In this document: one piece after another, positions 26,578 through 36,927 of the stretch
How positions within the stretch are numbered: position 1 is the stretch's first letter
Layout of the letters: every line of letters begins with the position of its first letter
The notes under the pieces: model-generated
What the model was told of the DNA's origin: nothing
The model's database searches: none
The model's input: the letters and a program-made list of their open reading frames with translations, nothing else
DNA from: Acinetobacter pecorum
GTDB lineage: Bacteria; Pseudomonadota; Gammaproteobacteria; Pseudomonadales; Moraxellaceae
NCBI RefSeq assembly: GCF_014837015.1
Contig: NZ_JACSPT010000015.1
Coordinates: 1 to 64,000 of the forward strand
Length of the DNA stretch: 64,000 bases
Direction: 5' to 3'
Translations under genes and position numbers: made by a program

Positions 26578-27705
26578 CTAAGCCATGGTATGAATAGTGT
26601 CCTTAAAGCGTTTCCATGCTACATAGAAAAATACCGTGCCAATGCCAATGAGCCAGAGAAATGCAGGCCAGACCACACTTAGCCCGGCATTTCTATACAA
26701 AATGGCCTGAGCAAGTTCGACAAAGTGTGTGGTCGGAGCAATCAGCATCACATTTTGCAGTACTTCAGGCATACTTTCACGTGGCGTCATTCCACCAGAC
26801 AGCATTTGCATCGGGATCAGAGTCAACATCATCAAAAGGCCAAATTGCGGCATTGACTTGGACATGGTCGCCAAATAAATACCCATCGAAGTAGTCGCGA
26901 ATAAGGTTAATAATGCTCCGAAAAAGAACAGCCACAGATTCCCCTCTATCGGTACCTTCAAGATGATCTGTACCACCAGTTTCAAACCTAAAAATGCTGC
27001 AAGCAAAACCACCAGGCTCATCGACCAGACTTTGGACATCATAATTTCAAATACGGTGACCGGCATGACCATCAGATGTTCTATCGTACCGTGTTCACGT
27101 TCACGGATTAAAGCCGCACCAGTTAGAATAATGGACAGCATTGCCACGTTATTGATGATTTGCATCACGCTCCCAAACCATTTCTGGTCAAGTACAGGGT
27201 TAAAACGTGCCCGCATTTCCAGTTCTACTGGCAGGGTGCTTATTTCACGGTGACGCAGAACGTATTCATTGACTTCGGACAGTATAATCTGCTGAATATA
27301 ACCCGCCCCGACCATGGCCTGAGTCATCCGCGTGGCATCAACATTGACCTGAATCGTTGCCTCTCTCCCTGCCAGTATATCTTCCTGAAAATTGACCGGA
27401 ATATTCAGGGCGAAAGTAAATTCTCCGGCATCCATTCCGGCATCCATATGATTCAGTTCAGTCGTCTGGGGTAGAAAGTAGGGAGGATAAAAAGCCGAGC
27501 TTATCCGCTCCGACAAGGTTGAATGATCTTCATCCACAATTGCGATGGGTGCCATATTCAGACTGTCAGGCATAGCGGTTGCAGCCGTATAGACGGCGAC
27601 GGTAAAAGTATAGACAATCAGAATCAGCATGACCGGATCACGCCATAGACTCCACAGTTCCTTGCAACCGAGCAGATAGATATTCTTTATTTTCTGGCTG
27701 ACCAT
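26578..27705 (-). CDS. ABC-2 type permease (YhhJ-like), last gene of an export operon
   Basis: A 375-residue membrane subunit. One N-terminal helix (about 28-45), a large periplasmic domain (about 50-175), then five helices with the ABC-2 signature region around AALIREREHGTIEHLMVMPVT. It is homologous in layout to E. coli YhhJ, and the order HlyD - RbbA-like fusion - YhhJ-like matches the yhiI-rbbA-yhhJ operon. It follows the fusion gene by a single base on the same strand, so the two are translationally linked. It likely exports a hydrophobic or lipid-like drug, or a peptide; substrate unknown. There is no obvious terminator after it before tRNA-Arg. Confidence 0.9.
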   Translation of the reverse strand: MVSQKIKNIYLLGCKELWSLWRDPVMLILIVYTFTVAVYTAATAMPDSLNMAPIAIVDEDHSTLSERISSAFYPPYFLPQTTELNHMDAGMDAGEFTFALNIPVNFQEDILAGREATIQVNVDATRMTQAMVGAGYIQQIILSEVNEYVLRHREISTLPVELEMRARFNPVLDQKWFGSVMQIINNVAMLSIILTGAALIREREHGTIEHLMVMPVTVFEIMMSKVWSMSLVVLLAAFLGLKLVVQIILKVPIEGNLWLFFFGALLTLFATTSMGIYLATMSKSMPQFGLLMMLTLIPMQMLSGGMTPRESMPEVLQNVMLIAPTTHFVELAQAILYRNAGLSVVWPAFLWLIGIGTVFFYVAWKRFKDTIHTMA

Positions 27706-27706
27706 G

Positions 27707-30463
27707 CTAGGACTCCTGTTTTTTTAGGGCAAGAATTGCTGCACCCATAATCACAGGCACCGACAGCAGAATCACCCAAAAATCCTGATGCAGTGCATTA
27801 AAGCTCAATGCCTTGTTAAACACCCCCCGGCTGATATTCACCATATGCGTGGTCGGATAGATTTCACCAAACCAGCGACCAAAACCTTCCAGAGAGGAAA
27901 CCGGGTTGATAATACCGGCGAACTGCACCGCAGGAATAAGCGTACCGATCAACACCAGAAACATCGAGGCAATCTGGCTTTTGGTCAATGAAGAAGCCAG
28001 CAGTCCCATACCAGTAGAAAAAATAATAAACAGGAAGGATGCCATGGTCAGCGTCAGGAAGCTGCCCTTGATGGGTACATCAAAGATCGCCACAATGATC
28101 AGGCACATCAGAAAATAGTTCAGCATGGCCAGCACCACATAAGGGATTTGCTTGCCAATCAGAAATTCACTGCGGGTCACCGGAGTCACATACAGGTTGA
28201 CAATCGAACCGAGTTCTTTTTCCCGTACTACCGAAAGTGCTGTCAGCATGGCGGGAATCAATAAAATTAACAGCGGAAATACAGCCGGCGCGATTGCAGG
28301 CAGACTCTTGATGTCGGGATTGTAGCGGAATCGGGTTTCTATATTTACGGTATTGGATATTCGATATCCACTTCGCTCTAAAGCTTGCTGCATCAACCAG
28401 TGAGTATGAATGCCCTGTACATAGTTTTTAACTGTTTCCGCACGCTGTGGCATGGCACCATCAATCCAGGCGCCAATTTTAACCTCCTCTCCCCGGTTAA
28501 CATCCCGGGCAAAATCAGGTGGAATCTCGATGGCCAAAGCGATATCGCCACTGCGCATGCGTTGATCCAGATCCTCATAGTTTTGCAGCGGCGGCTTTTC
28601 AACAAAATAACGTGAACCCGCAATGCTCATGCTGTAATTCTGGCTAAGACCACTCTGGTCACGATCCAGTACTGCAAAGGTCAGATTATCTACGTCCATG
28701 GTGATTCCATACCCCATCACAAACAGCAGGATAATCGACCCGACCAGTGCCATGGTGGCACGTATCGGATCACGTGCCAGCTCTAGCGATTCACGCCAAG
28801 CATAGCTGAGCATACGTTGCAGGCTAAATCGGCTGGATATCCTGGTTTCTTCTTTCACTGTCTGGTCATTGGAAATACTGCCTTCTAGCTCCTGTTCAGG
28901 TGGCGTCTGGCTGGCTGCTCCAGCATCCATTAGGTAGCCAATAAATGCTTCCTCCAGAGTGGCAGCCTGCCTATTTTTGATCAACTGTGCGGGTGCAGCA
29001 CTGTCCAGAACCCGGCCGGCATGCATCAGGGAAATCCGGTCACAGCGCTGTGCTTCATTCATGAAATGCGTTGAAATAAAGATGGTAACCCCGTCCTTGC
29101 GAGACAAGGAGATTAAAAAACGCCAGAAATTGTCACGAGCAATCGGGTCTACCCCCGAAGTCGGTTCATCAAGAATCAGGATTTCCGGGTTATGTACCAG
29201 TGCCACAGCAAGAGACAGACGCTGACGGATACCCAGCGGCAAGTCATCAGGCAGCTTGTTTTTCACTTCGGCCAAGTCAAAACGCTGCAGCATCTGCTGT
29301 ACACGCGTGTCAATCTGTTCAGCCGGCACATGAAACAATTTTGCGTGAAGTACCAGGTTCTGGGTAATGGTCAGTTCACTATAGAGAGAGAAAGACTGTG
29401 ACATATAGCCAACACGGCGGCGGGTCTCAATATTACTGCCTTCCACTGGCTGGCCAAATAACCAGGCCTGCCCTTCTGAAGCTTCGAGCAATCCGGTCAG
29501 TACTTTCATGGTGGTGGTTTTACCACAGCCATTCGATCCCAGAAAACCAAAAATTTCACCCTGCCGAATCTGGAAATTGACATGATCTACTGCGGTAAAA
29601 TCACCAAACCTGACTGTCAGATCCTTCGCTTCCAGCGCATAGCCATCCGAATCGTAATCTGGTAAAGGTGGAATCACTACAGGGGTATAGCCCTGTTTCT
29701 TTTCTTCCGGTAATAGCTTGATATAAGCATCTTCCAGACTGTTACTCTCCGTCTGCGTCAACAGTTCTTGCGGAGTTCCGGTTTTCAGGATTTTGCCTTC
29801 ATCCATCATCGCCAGCCAGTCGAAACCTTGGGCTTCATCCATGTAGGCAGTAGCGACAATCACACTCATCTGGGGACGAACCTGGCGGATACGGTTAATC
29901 AGCTCCCAGAACTGTGCCCGTGCCAAGGGATCGACTCCCGTGGTGGGCTCATCCAGAATCAGAAAATCCGGATCATGAATCAGGGAGCAGCACAATCCGA
30001 GTTTCTGTTTCATGCCTCCGGACAATTTTCCTGCCGGCCGATCGAGAAATTCAAATAGTCCTGTACTTTTAGTCAGATCATCAATGCGTTTACGACTTTC
30101 TGTACGACTATGCCCAAACAATCGGGCAACAAACTGCAGGTTTTCCTCAACAGATAGGTTTTTGGACAGGTTGCTGCCCAGACCTTGAGGCATGTAGGCA
30201 ATATGCGGACAAACTTTTCTGCGATGTTTCGGGTCAGCAATATCTCCACCAAGCACGATCAGGCGGCCCGCCTGAACGACCTTGGCACCGGCCAGTAAAG
30301 CCAGCAAACTGGATTTCCCCACGCCATCCGGTCCGATCAGTCCAATCATGCAGCCCGCAGGAAGCGACAGGGAAATGTCCTGTAAAGCCTGGGTCTTGCC
30401 ATATTTCAGGCTGACCTGCTGGATTTCGGCAACTGCCGCTCCGGCAACAAATTGCGGCATCAT
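27707..30463 (-). CDS. Fused ABC transporter: two ATPase domains plus ABC-2 permease (RbbA-like)
   Basis: A 918-residue protein. First ATPase (about 10-250): Walker A GPDGVGKS at 44-51, signature LSGGMKQKL, Walker [13 protein letters not shown]. Second ATPase (about 280-510): Walker [10 protein letters not shown] near 310, Walker [13 protein letters not shown], but the signature reads LPLGIRQRL, a departure from LSGGQ shared by RbbA-type proteins. The permease half (about 560-918) has a large periplasmic loop and an RERELG-like segment ([18 protein letters not shown]). E. coli RbbA was described as ribosome-associated, but the linked HlyD and TolC-like genes argue for an export role here. It overlaps the HlyD gene by ATGA. 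Confidence 0.93.
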   Translation of the reverse strand: MMPQFVAGAAVAEIQQVSLKYGKTQALQDISLSLPAGCMIGLIGPDGVGKSSLLALLAGAKVVQAGRLIVLGGDIADPKHRRKVCPHIAYMPQGLGSNLSKNLSVEENLQFVARLFGHSRTESRKRIDDLTKSTGLFEFLDRPAGKLSGGMKQKLGLCCSLIHDPDFLILDEPTTGVDPLARAQFWELINRIRQVRPQMSVIVATAYMDEAQGFDWLAMMDEGKILKTGTPQELLTQTESNSLEDAYIKLLPEEKKQGYTPVVIPPLPDYDSDGYALEAKDLTVRFGDFTAVDHVNFQIRQGEIFGFLGSNGCGKTTTMKVLTGLLEASEGQAWLFGQPVEGSNIETRRRVGYMSQSFSLYSELTITQNLVLHAKLFHVPAEQIDTRVQQMLQRFDLAEVKNKLPDDLPLGIRQRLSLAVALVHNPEILILDEPTSGVDPIARDNFWRFLISLSRKDGVTIFISTHFMNEAQRCDRISLMHAGRVLDSAAPAQLIKNRQAATLEEAFIGYLMDAGAASQTPPEQELEGSISNDQTVKEETRISSRFSLQRMLSYAWRESLELARDPIRATMALVGSIILLFVMGYGITMDVDNLTFAVLDRDQSGLSQNYSMSIAGSRYFVEKPPLQNYEDLDQRMRSGDIALAIEIPPDFARDVNRGEEVKIGAWIDGAMPQRAETVKNYVQGIHTHWLMQQALERSGYRISNTVNIETRFRYNPDIKSLPAIAPAVFPLLILLIPAMLTALSVVREKELGSIVNLYVTPVTRSEFLIGKQIPYVVLAMLNYFLMCLIIVAIFDVPIKGSFLTLTMASFLFIIFSTGMGLLASSLTKSQIASMFLVLIGTLIPAVQFAGIINPVSSLEGFGRWFGEIYPTTHMVNISRGVFNKALSFNALHQDFWVILLSVPVIMGAAILALKKQES

Positions 30464-31521
30464 GATTTAACCTGATTTCTTAAGAACGCCGGCCAGGGCA
30501 GATTGGAATCAAGTTTGATATAGGCCACGCCCGGAAGACCGGTTTTGACTTGCTGGATATGTTTTCTCAGCAATTCAGGATCAATTTTCGCCTTGACACG
30601 GAACATTAATTTCTGGCGTTCACTTTCAGTCTCTACGGTTTTTGGAGTGAACTGGGCCGTGTCGGCAACAAAAGACACCCGAGCAGGAATTACCAGATTT
30701 TTGGCCACATCCAGCACAATCCGGACTTCAGTACCGATTGCGATACGGCCAGCCACGGTTTCCGGCAGGAAAAACGTCATATAGACATCGGACAGATCAA
30801 TCAGGTTCATGACCCGCCCCCCCGCAGCAATCATTTCGCCTGGTTGTGCGACCAGGAACTGCACCCGTGCCTTCAAGGGTGCCTTAAGCTGGGCATCCTC
30901 AATATCGAAATTGATCCGGTCAATGGTTGCTTTGATAGCATCGACCTGAGATTGTGCGCTCGAAACCTGGCTGCGTGCGGCCACGATAGCTCCTTCAGCG
31001 CTGTCCACTTGCGCCTGGGCTGCGCTGAGTACTGCTGCTACACGCTTGGCATCTGCCCTCTCATCATCCAGCTGCTGCCTGGAAGATGCGCCTTCCTTGG
31101 CTAGAATTTCCGTCCGTGCCAGACGGTTTTTTGCTGCAATAAGTTCTGTTTCACGTTGCAGCACCATCGCTTCGGCGGCTGATTTTTCACTTTTACGCAT
31201 TGCCAGTTGCGCTTCAGCGGTCGCAATACCATCTTCAGCCTGACGCTGTTGGGCTTGAATTTCGCGCAGTTGAGCTTCAAGGGTAGAAACTTTTATTCGC
31301 GCCAGAATCTGCCCCGGCTCGACAAAATCTCCTTCCCGCACCAGAATTTCTTCTAACTGGCCAGCGAACTTACTGGAAATATTGACTTCAGTCGCCTCAA
31401 TCCGTCCATTCCCACTGACCAACCCATCGGTATCAGGCTGATTCATGTTTTTCCAGATCAGGTAGCCCACCAAGATGGCGACAACGACTGCTCCCACAAT
31501 GGATATTTTTTTTATATTCAT
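30460..31521 (-). CDS. HlyD-family periplasmic adaptor (YhiI-like)
   Basis: A 353-residue membrane fusion protein linking the inner-membrane ABC pump to the outer-membrane channel. One N-terminal membrane anchor (about 7-24), a split lipoyl domain ([20 protein letters not shown] and later [11 protein letters not shown]), a long alpha-helical hairpin (about 85-210, alanine/glutamine-rich heptads) and a beta-barrel domain. The stop overlaps the start of the RbbA-like gene (ATGA), so translation is coupled. The TolC-like gene lies 123 bases upstream. Confidence 0.93.
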   Translation of the reverse strand: MNIKKISIVGAVVVAILVGYLIWKNMNQPDTDGLVSGNGRIEATEVNISSKFAGQLEEILVREGDFVEPGQILARIKVSTLEAQLREIQAQQRQAEDGIATAEAQLAMRKSEKSAAEAMVLQRETELIAAKNRLARTEILAKEGASSRQQLDDERADAKRVAAVLSAAQAQVDSAEGAIVAARSQVSSAQSQVDAIKATIDRINFDIEDAQLKAPLKARVQFLVAQPGEMIAAGGRVMNLIDLSDVYMTFFLPETVAGRIAIGTEVRIVLDVAKNLVIPARVSFVADTAQFTPKTVETESERQKLMFRVKAKIDPELLRKHIQQVKTGLPGVAYIKLDSNLPWPAFLRNQVKS

Positions 31522-31644
31522 AGATCTGCTTACTCAACACATTCAATCGGGCTGTTACTCACCCTTTTTATAATTTTTAGTAAAATCAAAACATTAATTC
31601 TTTTATTTTGTTCAATTTATAATAAGTGTATTCAACAAATAAAT

Positions 31645-33066
31645 TTAGCCTGGCTGTACCAGTCTGCTATCACCGCCCAGTGCAAAATACAGGGAAATAT
31701 AAGACTGCATTAAGGCACTTTGGGTTTCAATCCACTGCTGTTCTGCCGTCAGCAAACTTCGCTGTGCATCTAGCACATCGAGATAACCCACGGCACCATT
31801 ATCATAGCGTAACTGTGCCAGTCGTGCTGTTTCCCGAAAAGCAGCCAGTCCCTGATCCTGTATTTGCAGTTGCTGGCTTAAATAGCGCTGATCAACCAAA
31901 GCATCAGCCACTTCCCGGAAGGCATTCTGTACAGTTTTTTCATAGTCAGCCACAGCAATATCCTGTCTCACCTCCGCCAAGATGACATTATTTTTTAACT
32001 GACCTGCGGTAAATATGGGCAAAGTGATACTGGGAGCAATCGACCATACTGAACTACCGGATTTGAACAGACCCTCCAGTTCTGTACTGGCTGTTCCAAA
32101 ACTCCCCGTGAGCGCAATACGCGGAAAAAATGCAGCACGGGCAGCCTGGATATTGGCATGCTGGGAATACAGTAAAGCTTCAGCAGCCCGAATATCTGGC
32201 CGGTTCAGCAGTAACTCCGACGGAAGTCCGGTCTGTAATACGACTGGCTTAAAATTCAGCTGATCCAGGCCTAATCTTGGGACTTCTACAGGCTGACCTA
32301 TCAACTGGATCAAATAATTGGCTGTCATGTCCTGAACATTTTGCAGCTGGGTTAGCAACGCCCGGCCATTACTGAGCAAGGTTTGTGCCTGCATATATTC
32401 TACTTTTGAACCTGCCCCAACCTCGTAACGCCGTTTAAAGATACGTACAGATTTTTCATAATTTTGCACAGAACCTTCGGCATAATAAATCCGTTTTTCT
32501 AGTTCAGCCAGGGTCAGATAGGTCTGAATCGACTGCTGAATAATGCTGTTTCGTACCGCCAGCTGATTATATTCAGAAGCGAAAAACTGCTGTAATGCTG
32601 CTTCATTCAGGCTGCGTATACGTCCCCACAAATCCAGTTCCCAGTGGCTTATTCCCACACCTACCGTATACTGTTCTGTGGTTACAGCACGGCCCACAGG
32701 AGATAAATCTGCTGGTACCCTGCTGCGTTCATAACTACTGCTTCCCAATATACTCGGCCACAATTCTGAACGCTGAATACCATAGGCAGCTTGGGCTTCA
32801 CGGATCCGGAGTGCTGCAATTTTCAGATCATAGTTATAGGTCAGGGCAAGACGGGCAATTCTCACTAAAGTAGGATCACTGACATAATCAGACCACGGCA
32901 AAGCATGATATGTACCGCCCTGCTGAAATGGATAGTGTGCTGGCAAGACAGGCTCTGGTTTGATCAAAGGGGCTGTATTCTGACAGCCTGTCAGTAGAGC
33001 TAAAATGGGGAGTATCGCCAGACTGCTATCTAGATAAAATCTGCAAAAAATATTCAGTTTCAACAA
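31645..33066 (-). CDS. Outer-membrane efflux lipoprotein, TolC/NodT (OprM-like) family
   Basis: A 473-residue outer-membrane channel, first gene of the four-gene export operon. The lipoprotein signal ILALLTGCQ provides the acylated cysteine. It carries the two OEP repeats, with YNYDLKIAALRIREAQA and RAAEALLYSQHANIQAARAAFFPRIALTGSFG as conserved blocks. The start is TTG at 33066 or the adjacent TTG at 33063, strongly supported by AGGAGG 5-8 bases upstream. It likely docks with the HlyD adaptor encoded next to it. There is no linked regulator gene. Confidence 0.92.
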   Translation of the reverse strand: MLKLNIFCRFYLDSSLAILPILALLTGCQNTAPLIKPEPVLPAHYPFQQGGTYHALPWSDYVSDPTLVRIARLALTYNYDLKIAALRIREAQAAYGIQRSELWPSILGSSSYERSRVPADLSPVGRAVTTEQYTVGVGISHWELDLWGRIRSLNEAALQQFFASEYNQLAVRNSIIQQSIQTYLTLAELEKRIYYAEGSVQNYEKSVRIFKRRYEVGAGSKVEYMQAQTLLSNGRALLTQLQNVQDMTANYLIQLIGQPVEVPRLGLDQLNFKPVVLQTGLPSELLLNRPDIRAAEALLYSQHANIQAARAAFFPRIALTGSFGTASTELEGLFKSGSSVWSIAPSITLPIFTAGQLKNNVILAEVRQDIAVADYEKTVQNAFREVADALVDQRYLSQQLQIQDQGLAAFRETARLAQLRYDNGAVGYLDVLDAQRSLLTAEQQWIETQSALMQSYISLYFALGGDSRLVQPG

Positions 33067-33417
33067 TTGACCCTCCTGTCAGCTGAGCCTTTTCTAAAAA
33101 TATGCATGCATGACTGTCTGAGATAAATATCTGCTTAAGTCATCAGAAAAAGGTGGCGATATCGTTCACCTACCCGATCACATGGCTTTTGATTCTTTTG
33201 AATTCTAGTCAGTATCAGGACTTATCCGACATAATGCACTAAGTATTTATTTTATCTAATTTTTATATTCTTCTTTTAACCTATTAAAGGCTTAAAACCT
33301 GACCTCTGAATCAGGCCATTTCGTCTCCTTATTTCAAGGATTAAACATCTAACTTCTAACCATCATTATATGGGCAAGACTTTCTGCAATCTGCAACGTG
33401 TGTTTGCCTATTACAAT

Positions 33418-33440
33418 CGTGTATTTCTACACAATACACG
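33418..33440. repeat. Isolated perfect inverted repeat
   Basis: CGTGTATT and AATACACG arms with a TCTACAC loop. The inner GTGTA/TACAC pairing offers an alternative fold. There is no T-run, so a protein-binding site or transcript structure is more likely than a terminator. Confidence 0.45.
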
Positions 33441-33920
33441 GTTCAGTCTAAGCTGCACATATCCCTCTCTGTATTCACCCATCTAATGTAGTAACAAATT
33501 GAAACTGGCTTTCATGGTAGAAGATTTAAGGTACCCCATTGCACTGCCACCCCTGAAAAAATCAATTAATTAGTCCAAGTATTCCTTTGATTCTAATAAA
33601 TATATTATATAAGTTTCACCCTAATGAGCTACTTTATCTGTCTTAAACACTCTTCTTCATACATTTTGGAGGTGCGTATATGTAACGCTCATGTAACAGA
33701 ATTTTGTCGTTCTCGTTCAAACTGGGCAGACTGAAAGGGTAGAAATATGCGAATTAATTAACAAATTAGTTGTGCAATCTTTCATTAAATTTAATTTTTT
33801 TAAAAATCAATTTATCTCCAATTAAAAATAATAATTTCAATCACTTAAAATTTAAACTCAAGCTGCTAATTAGTACTTTTACTCTATTTTGATGTTTTTT
33901 TGAACTGATTGTTCAAACTA

Positions 33921-33932
33921 GAGCATTTACTC
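33921..33932 (+). promoter_or_regulatory. Candidate regulatory site upstream of fadL-like gene 1
   Basis: GAGCATTTACTC is one mismatch from the perfect palindrome GAGTATTTACTC found ahead of the second FadL-like gene at 35597-35608. Both continue with T-rich sequence on the right. This shared site suggests common control of the two paralogues. Confidence 0.4.
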
Positions 33933-34066
33933 TTATTTTATTTGTGGTATTTTTGGCACATGGAGTAACAAATGATTGCGGTTTAGTAACCAAACTCTCC
34001 AAAGAATTAAATTTAAGTGCAAACAACAACGCTAGATATAAATTTGTACCTCAAGGAAAGACGTAA

Positions 34067-35356
34067 ATGAAATTAAAGACATTAACTACTGCAATGATTC
34101 TCGCGACTGTACCTATGACAGGTGCATTTGCTGCTGCAATGGATCGTTCGGGGCAATCTATCGCAGCGTTTTTACAGCCAGGTAATTACTTTGAAGCGGG
34201 TATTACTGTATTAGATCCTTCTGTATCTGGTACCACTTCTAACGCACCATCCCTAAACTCACCTACACTAGGTGTAGGTACCAATCAGGCAACAGGTGAT
34301 ATGGCGGGTGATTATCATTCTGTATCAGCTGCGTTGAAGCTCCAGTTAACAGACAACTTTTCTTTTGGTCTTATTTTTGATCAGCCATTTGGTGCTGAAG
34401 CAGACTATAAAGACCGCTCTGTTGCCTTTAATCCTACAGGTAATGATGGCACCCGGGCTGAAGTGACGACAGAAAATTTAAGTTTCGTGTTTGGTTTCCA
34501 GCCAACTGAAAACTGGAATATTTATGCAGGCCCAGTTTATCAAGAAGCTAAAGGTAATGTATCTTTACGTGGTACCGCTTATGGATTATTAACTGGATAT
34601 GATGCCACCATGAAAAAAGATGGTGGTACAGGCTGGTTAGCAGGTCTGGCTTACCAAATTCCTGAAATTGCCTTGAAAGCATCTTTGACTTACCGTTCAG
34701 AAATCGAACACCAACTTGCTTCAAGAGAGAATGTTAATACAGTAGTACCAGGCTTCGGCATTCCTGGAGTATTACCTACTCAATTATTTGCTTATGCTCC
34801 TGGCAAAACTGATGTTACTACTCCTCAATCTGTTAACCTAGACCTACAATCAGGGATCATGGCTGACACGGTTGCCTTCTTAAATGTTCGATGGGTAAAT
34901 TGGGATGGATTCGCAATTCGACCAACTCAATTCGGCCAAGCTTTAGATCAACTTGCTGCTGCGGGAAATGCTCTTCCTGCTTTACCAGCATTAGCTCCAA
35001 CTAAAGCTCTCTTGACCTCGTTAGAGGGTGGGAATCTTGTTGAATATAATGAAGATCAATGGTCTGCTACAGCGGGCGTAGGCCGTAAATTCAATGCAAA
35101 ATGGGCAGGTAATGTCTCTGTAGGCTGGGACTCTGGTGCAGGTAATCCTGTTACAACGCTTGGTCCAACAGAAGGTTACTGGAATGTGGGTGTAGGGGTT
35201 CAGTTCTCTCCTGCTCCAAACTATTTCATTGCAGGCGGAATGAAATATTTCTGGCTGGGCGATGCTGATGCTCTGACTGTAGCAAATCCAAATGTAGGTA
35301 GCTTTAAAGACAATGACGCAATTGCTTATGGCTTGAAAATGGGTTACCGCTTCTAA
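34067..35356 (+). CDS. FadL-family outer-membrane long-chain fatty acid transporter, copy 1
   Basis: A 429-residue outer-membrane beta-barrel (OmpP1/FadL/TodX family). The signal peptide (MKLKTLTTAMILATVPMTGAFA) is followed by the plug-like N-terminus AAMDRSGQSIAAFLQPGNYFEAG, shared with the next gene. The barrel ends in an aromatic residue (LKMGYRF). It imports long-chain fatty acids or other hydrophobic compounds. The start is supported by AAGGAAAG 8 bases upstream. It is a tandem paralogue of 35671-36867, from which it differs by an extra loop (about residues 225-300). The wax ester synthase gene further on is a plausible consumer of the imported lipid. Confidence 0.92.
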   Translation: MKLKTLTTAMILATVPMTGAFAAAMDRSGQSIAAFLQPGNYFEAGITVLDPSVSGTTSNAPSLNSPTLGVGTNQATGDMAGDYHSVSAALKLQLTDNFSFGLIFDQPFGAEADYKDRSVAFNPTGNDGTRAEVTTENLSFVFGFQPTENWNIYAGPVYQEAKGNVSLRGTAYGLLTGYDATMKKDGGTGWLAGLAYQIPEIALKASLTYRSEIEHQLASRENVNTVVPGFGIPGVLPTQLFAYAPGKTDVTTPQSVNLDLQSGIMADTVAFLNVRWVNWDGFAIRPTQFGQALDQLAAAGNALPALPALAPTKALLTSLEGGNLVEYNEDQWSATAGVGRKFNAKWAGNVSVGWDSGAGNPVTTLGPTEGYWNVGVGVQFSPAPNYFIAGGMKYFWLGDADALTVANPNVGSFKDNDAIAYGLKMGYRF

Positions 35357-35369
35357 GTTTTCATAAAAT

Positions 35370-35396
35370 AAAAAACCACTTCCGGGTGGTTTTTTA
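35370..35396 (+). terminator. Terminator between the two fadL-like genes
   Basis: AAAAACCAC / GTGGTTTTT stem with a short TTCCGG loop and T-run, so the paralogues are separately transcribed. Confidence 0.85.
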
Positions 35397-35596
35397 TGTT
35401 TGAATCCTAATTTTATACATTTGCATAGCATTTGTTTATTTTACCGCCAATCAATATTTTACTCACTTTCATTTCTATAGAAATTTTTATCTTTTTTATT
35501 TTGTTATTTTTCATCTATTTAATCTTAAAATTCTAGTATAAATACTCTAAGCAATCCCTATATTTAACCGTTCCAGTTCATTTCTCATGCGAACCT

Positions 35597-35608
35597 GAGT
35601 ATTTACTC
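35597..35608 (+). promoter_or_regulatory. Palindromic site GAGTATTTACTC upstream of fadL-like gene 2
   Basis: A perfect GAGTA-TT-TACTC inverted repeat, 62 bases before the ATG, matching the near-copy at 33921-33932. It may bind a dimeric regulator of both lipid-uptake genes. The identity of the regulator is unknown. Confidence 0.45.
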
Positions 35609-35670
35609 TTTTTAAATTTATGTTACTTTTCCTGCACATTTTTGTTACAGATGGCATCAGGGACCGTACC

Positions 35671-36867
35671 ATGAAGCTCACTAAAATTTCTTCAGCTATT
35701 TTACTTAGCACTTTCTCCCTCTCAGCAGTTCAAGCAGCTGGCCTAGACCGTTCTGGTCAGTCAATTCATGCTTTTTTACAGCCTGGTAATTATGCAGAAG
35801 CAGGCATTACTGTCATTGATCCAACTGTTCGAGGTCAAGCGATCGCACAATTGGGCGGTCAAAAAATTTCCGATATGGGCGATGATTACTATTTCCCTTC
35901 TGCTGCATTAAAAGTACAAGCAACAGATCATCTTTCTTTAGGTCTAATTTATGACCAACCTTTTGGTGCAGATGCAACTTACAATACAGAAACCACAAGT
36001 TTTTCTGAAACTCATCCATTGCTTAAAGTAACTGAAGGCACCAGTGTTGAAGTTAGAACTGAGAATTTAACTGCTTTATTTGGTTACCAGCCAAATCAAA
36101 ACTGGAATTTCTACGCAGGCCCAGTATGGCAAACGGTAGAAGCGGATATTAAATTGCGTGGTACAACCTATAAAAATACAGGCTATAACATTAACGTTGA
36201 TACCAAAGAAGCGTATGGCTGGTTAGCGGGTTTTGCCTATCAAATTCCAGAAATTGCGTTAAAAGCAGCGATTACCTATCGTTCTGAAATTTCACATGAT
36301 GCGAAATCGACTGAAACATCTAACCTGCCAATATATGCATCATTTATGTCTGATACAGATCCACGTAAAGCAATATATGCAACTAAAGGCTTTAGACAAA
36401 GCACGGTTAATGCAACAACCCCTCAATCTGTAAATTTAGACTTACAAACAGGTATCGCAGCCAATACCGTTGCATTTGCCAATGTCCGTTGGGTTCACTG
36501 GGATCAATTTACAGTGAGTCCAGAAATGTTAGGCGAATTGGGTCAAGACTTGATCAGCTATAGCGATGACCAATGGTCTGCAAATGTCGGTGTTGGCCGT
36601 AAGTTTAATGAAAAATGGTCAGGTACGGCGATGGTGAACTATGACACTGGCGCAGGTAACCCGGTTACGACTCTTGGTCCTACTAAAGGTTACTGGGGTC
36701 TGGGTGTTGGCGCGCAATATAGCCCAACCGCACAAACCTTTATACAAGGTGGTGTACGCTATATGTGGTTAGGAGATGCACATGCGCAAACAGCTAACAA
36801 TATTGTAGCCGAGTTTAAAGATAACACTGCTATGGCTTATGCAATGAAAATTGGTTACCGTTTCTAA
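35671..36867 (+). CDS. FadL-family outer-membrane long-chain fatty acid transporter, copy 2
   Basis: A 398-residue barrel protein. Start ATG 35671 is chosen because AGGGA lies about 7 bases upstream and the signal peptide MKLTKISSAILLSTFSLSAVQA begins there; an in-frame upstream ATG (35620) would bury it. The mature N-terminus AGLDRSGQSIHAFLQPGNYAEAG closely mirrors copy 1, and both end with a KIGYRF/KMGYRF signal. Tandem duplication with divergence in the extracellular loops suggests different ligand preference. Confidence 0.92.
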   Translation: MKLTKISSAILLSTFSLSAVQAAGLDRSGQSIHAFLQPGNYAEAGITVIDPTVRGQAIAQLGGQKISDMGDDYYFPSAALKVQATDHLSLGLIYDQPFGADATYNTETTSFSETHPLLKVTEGTSVEVRTENLTALFGYQPNQNWNFYAGPVWQTVEADIKLRGTTYKNTGYNINVDTKEAYGWLAGFAYQIPEIALKAAITYRSEISHDAKSTETSNLPIYASFMSDTDPRKAIYATKGFRQSTVNATTPQSVNLDLQTGIAANTVAFANVRWVHWDQFTVSPEMLGELGQDLISYSDDQWSANVGVGRKFNEKWSGTAMVNYDTGAGNPVTTLGPTKGYWGLGVGAQYSPTAQTFIQGGVRYMWLGDAHAQTANNIVAEFKDNTAMAYAMKIGYRF

Positions 36868-36882
36868 TTGAACGAATCCCAT

Positions 36883-36912
36883 AAAAAAGGCATCTCTTAG
36901 ATGCCTTTTTTA
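36883..36912. terminator. Bidirectional terminator between fadL-like gene 2 and thrH
   Basis: AAAAAAGGCATCT-CTT-AGATGCCTTTTT, a perfect stem with A/T flanks, between convergent genes. Confidence 0.93.
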
Positions 36913-36927
36913 TTAACAGTTGATTCA

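Larger units (their letters stand above)
33067..34066. other. One-kilobase A+T-rich intergenic region between the export operon and fadL-like gene 1
   Basis: No credible coding sequence on either strand. It holds the divergent promoters of the export operon (minus) and the first FadL-like gene (plus). Within it are an 8-base perfect hairpin at 33418-33440 and a near-palindrome GAGCATTTACTC at 33921-33932. AAGGAAAG precedes the ATG at 34067. The rest, including the near pure A/T 33780-33850, shows nothing I can name. Confidence 0.55.

Noticed and set aside
26344..26682. Open frame beginning inside tRNA-Arg
   Set aside because: It starts in the tRNA and continues antisense into the YhhJ-like gene; chance frame.
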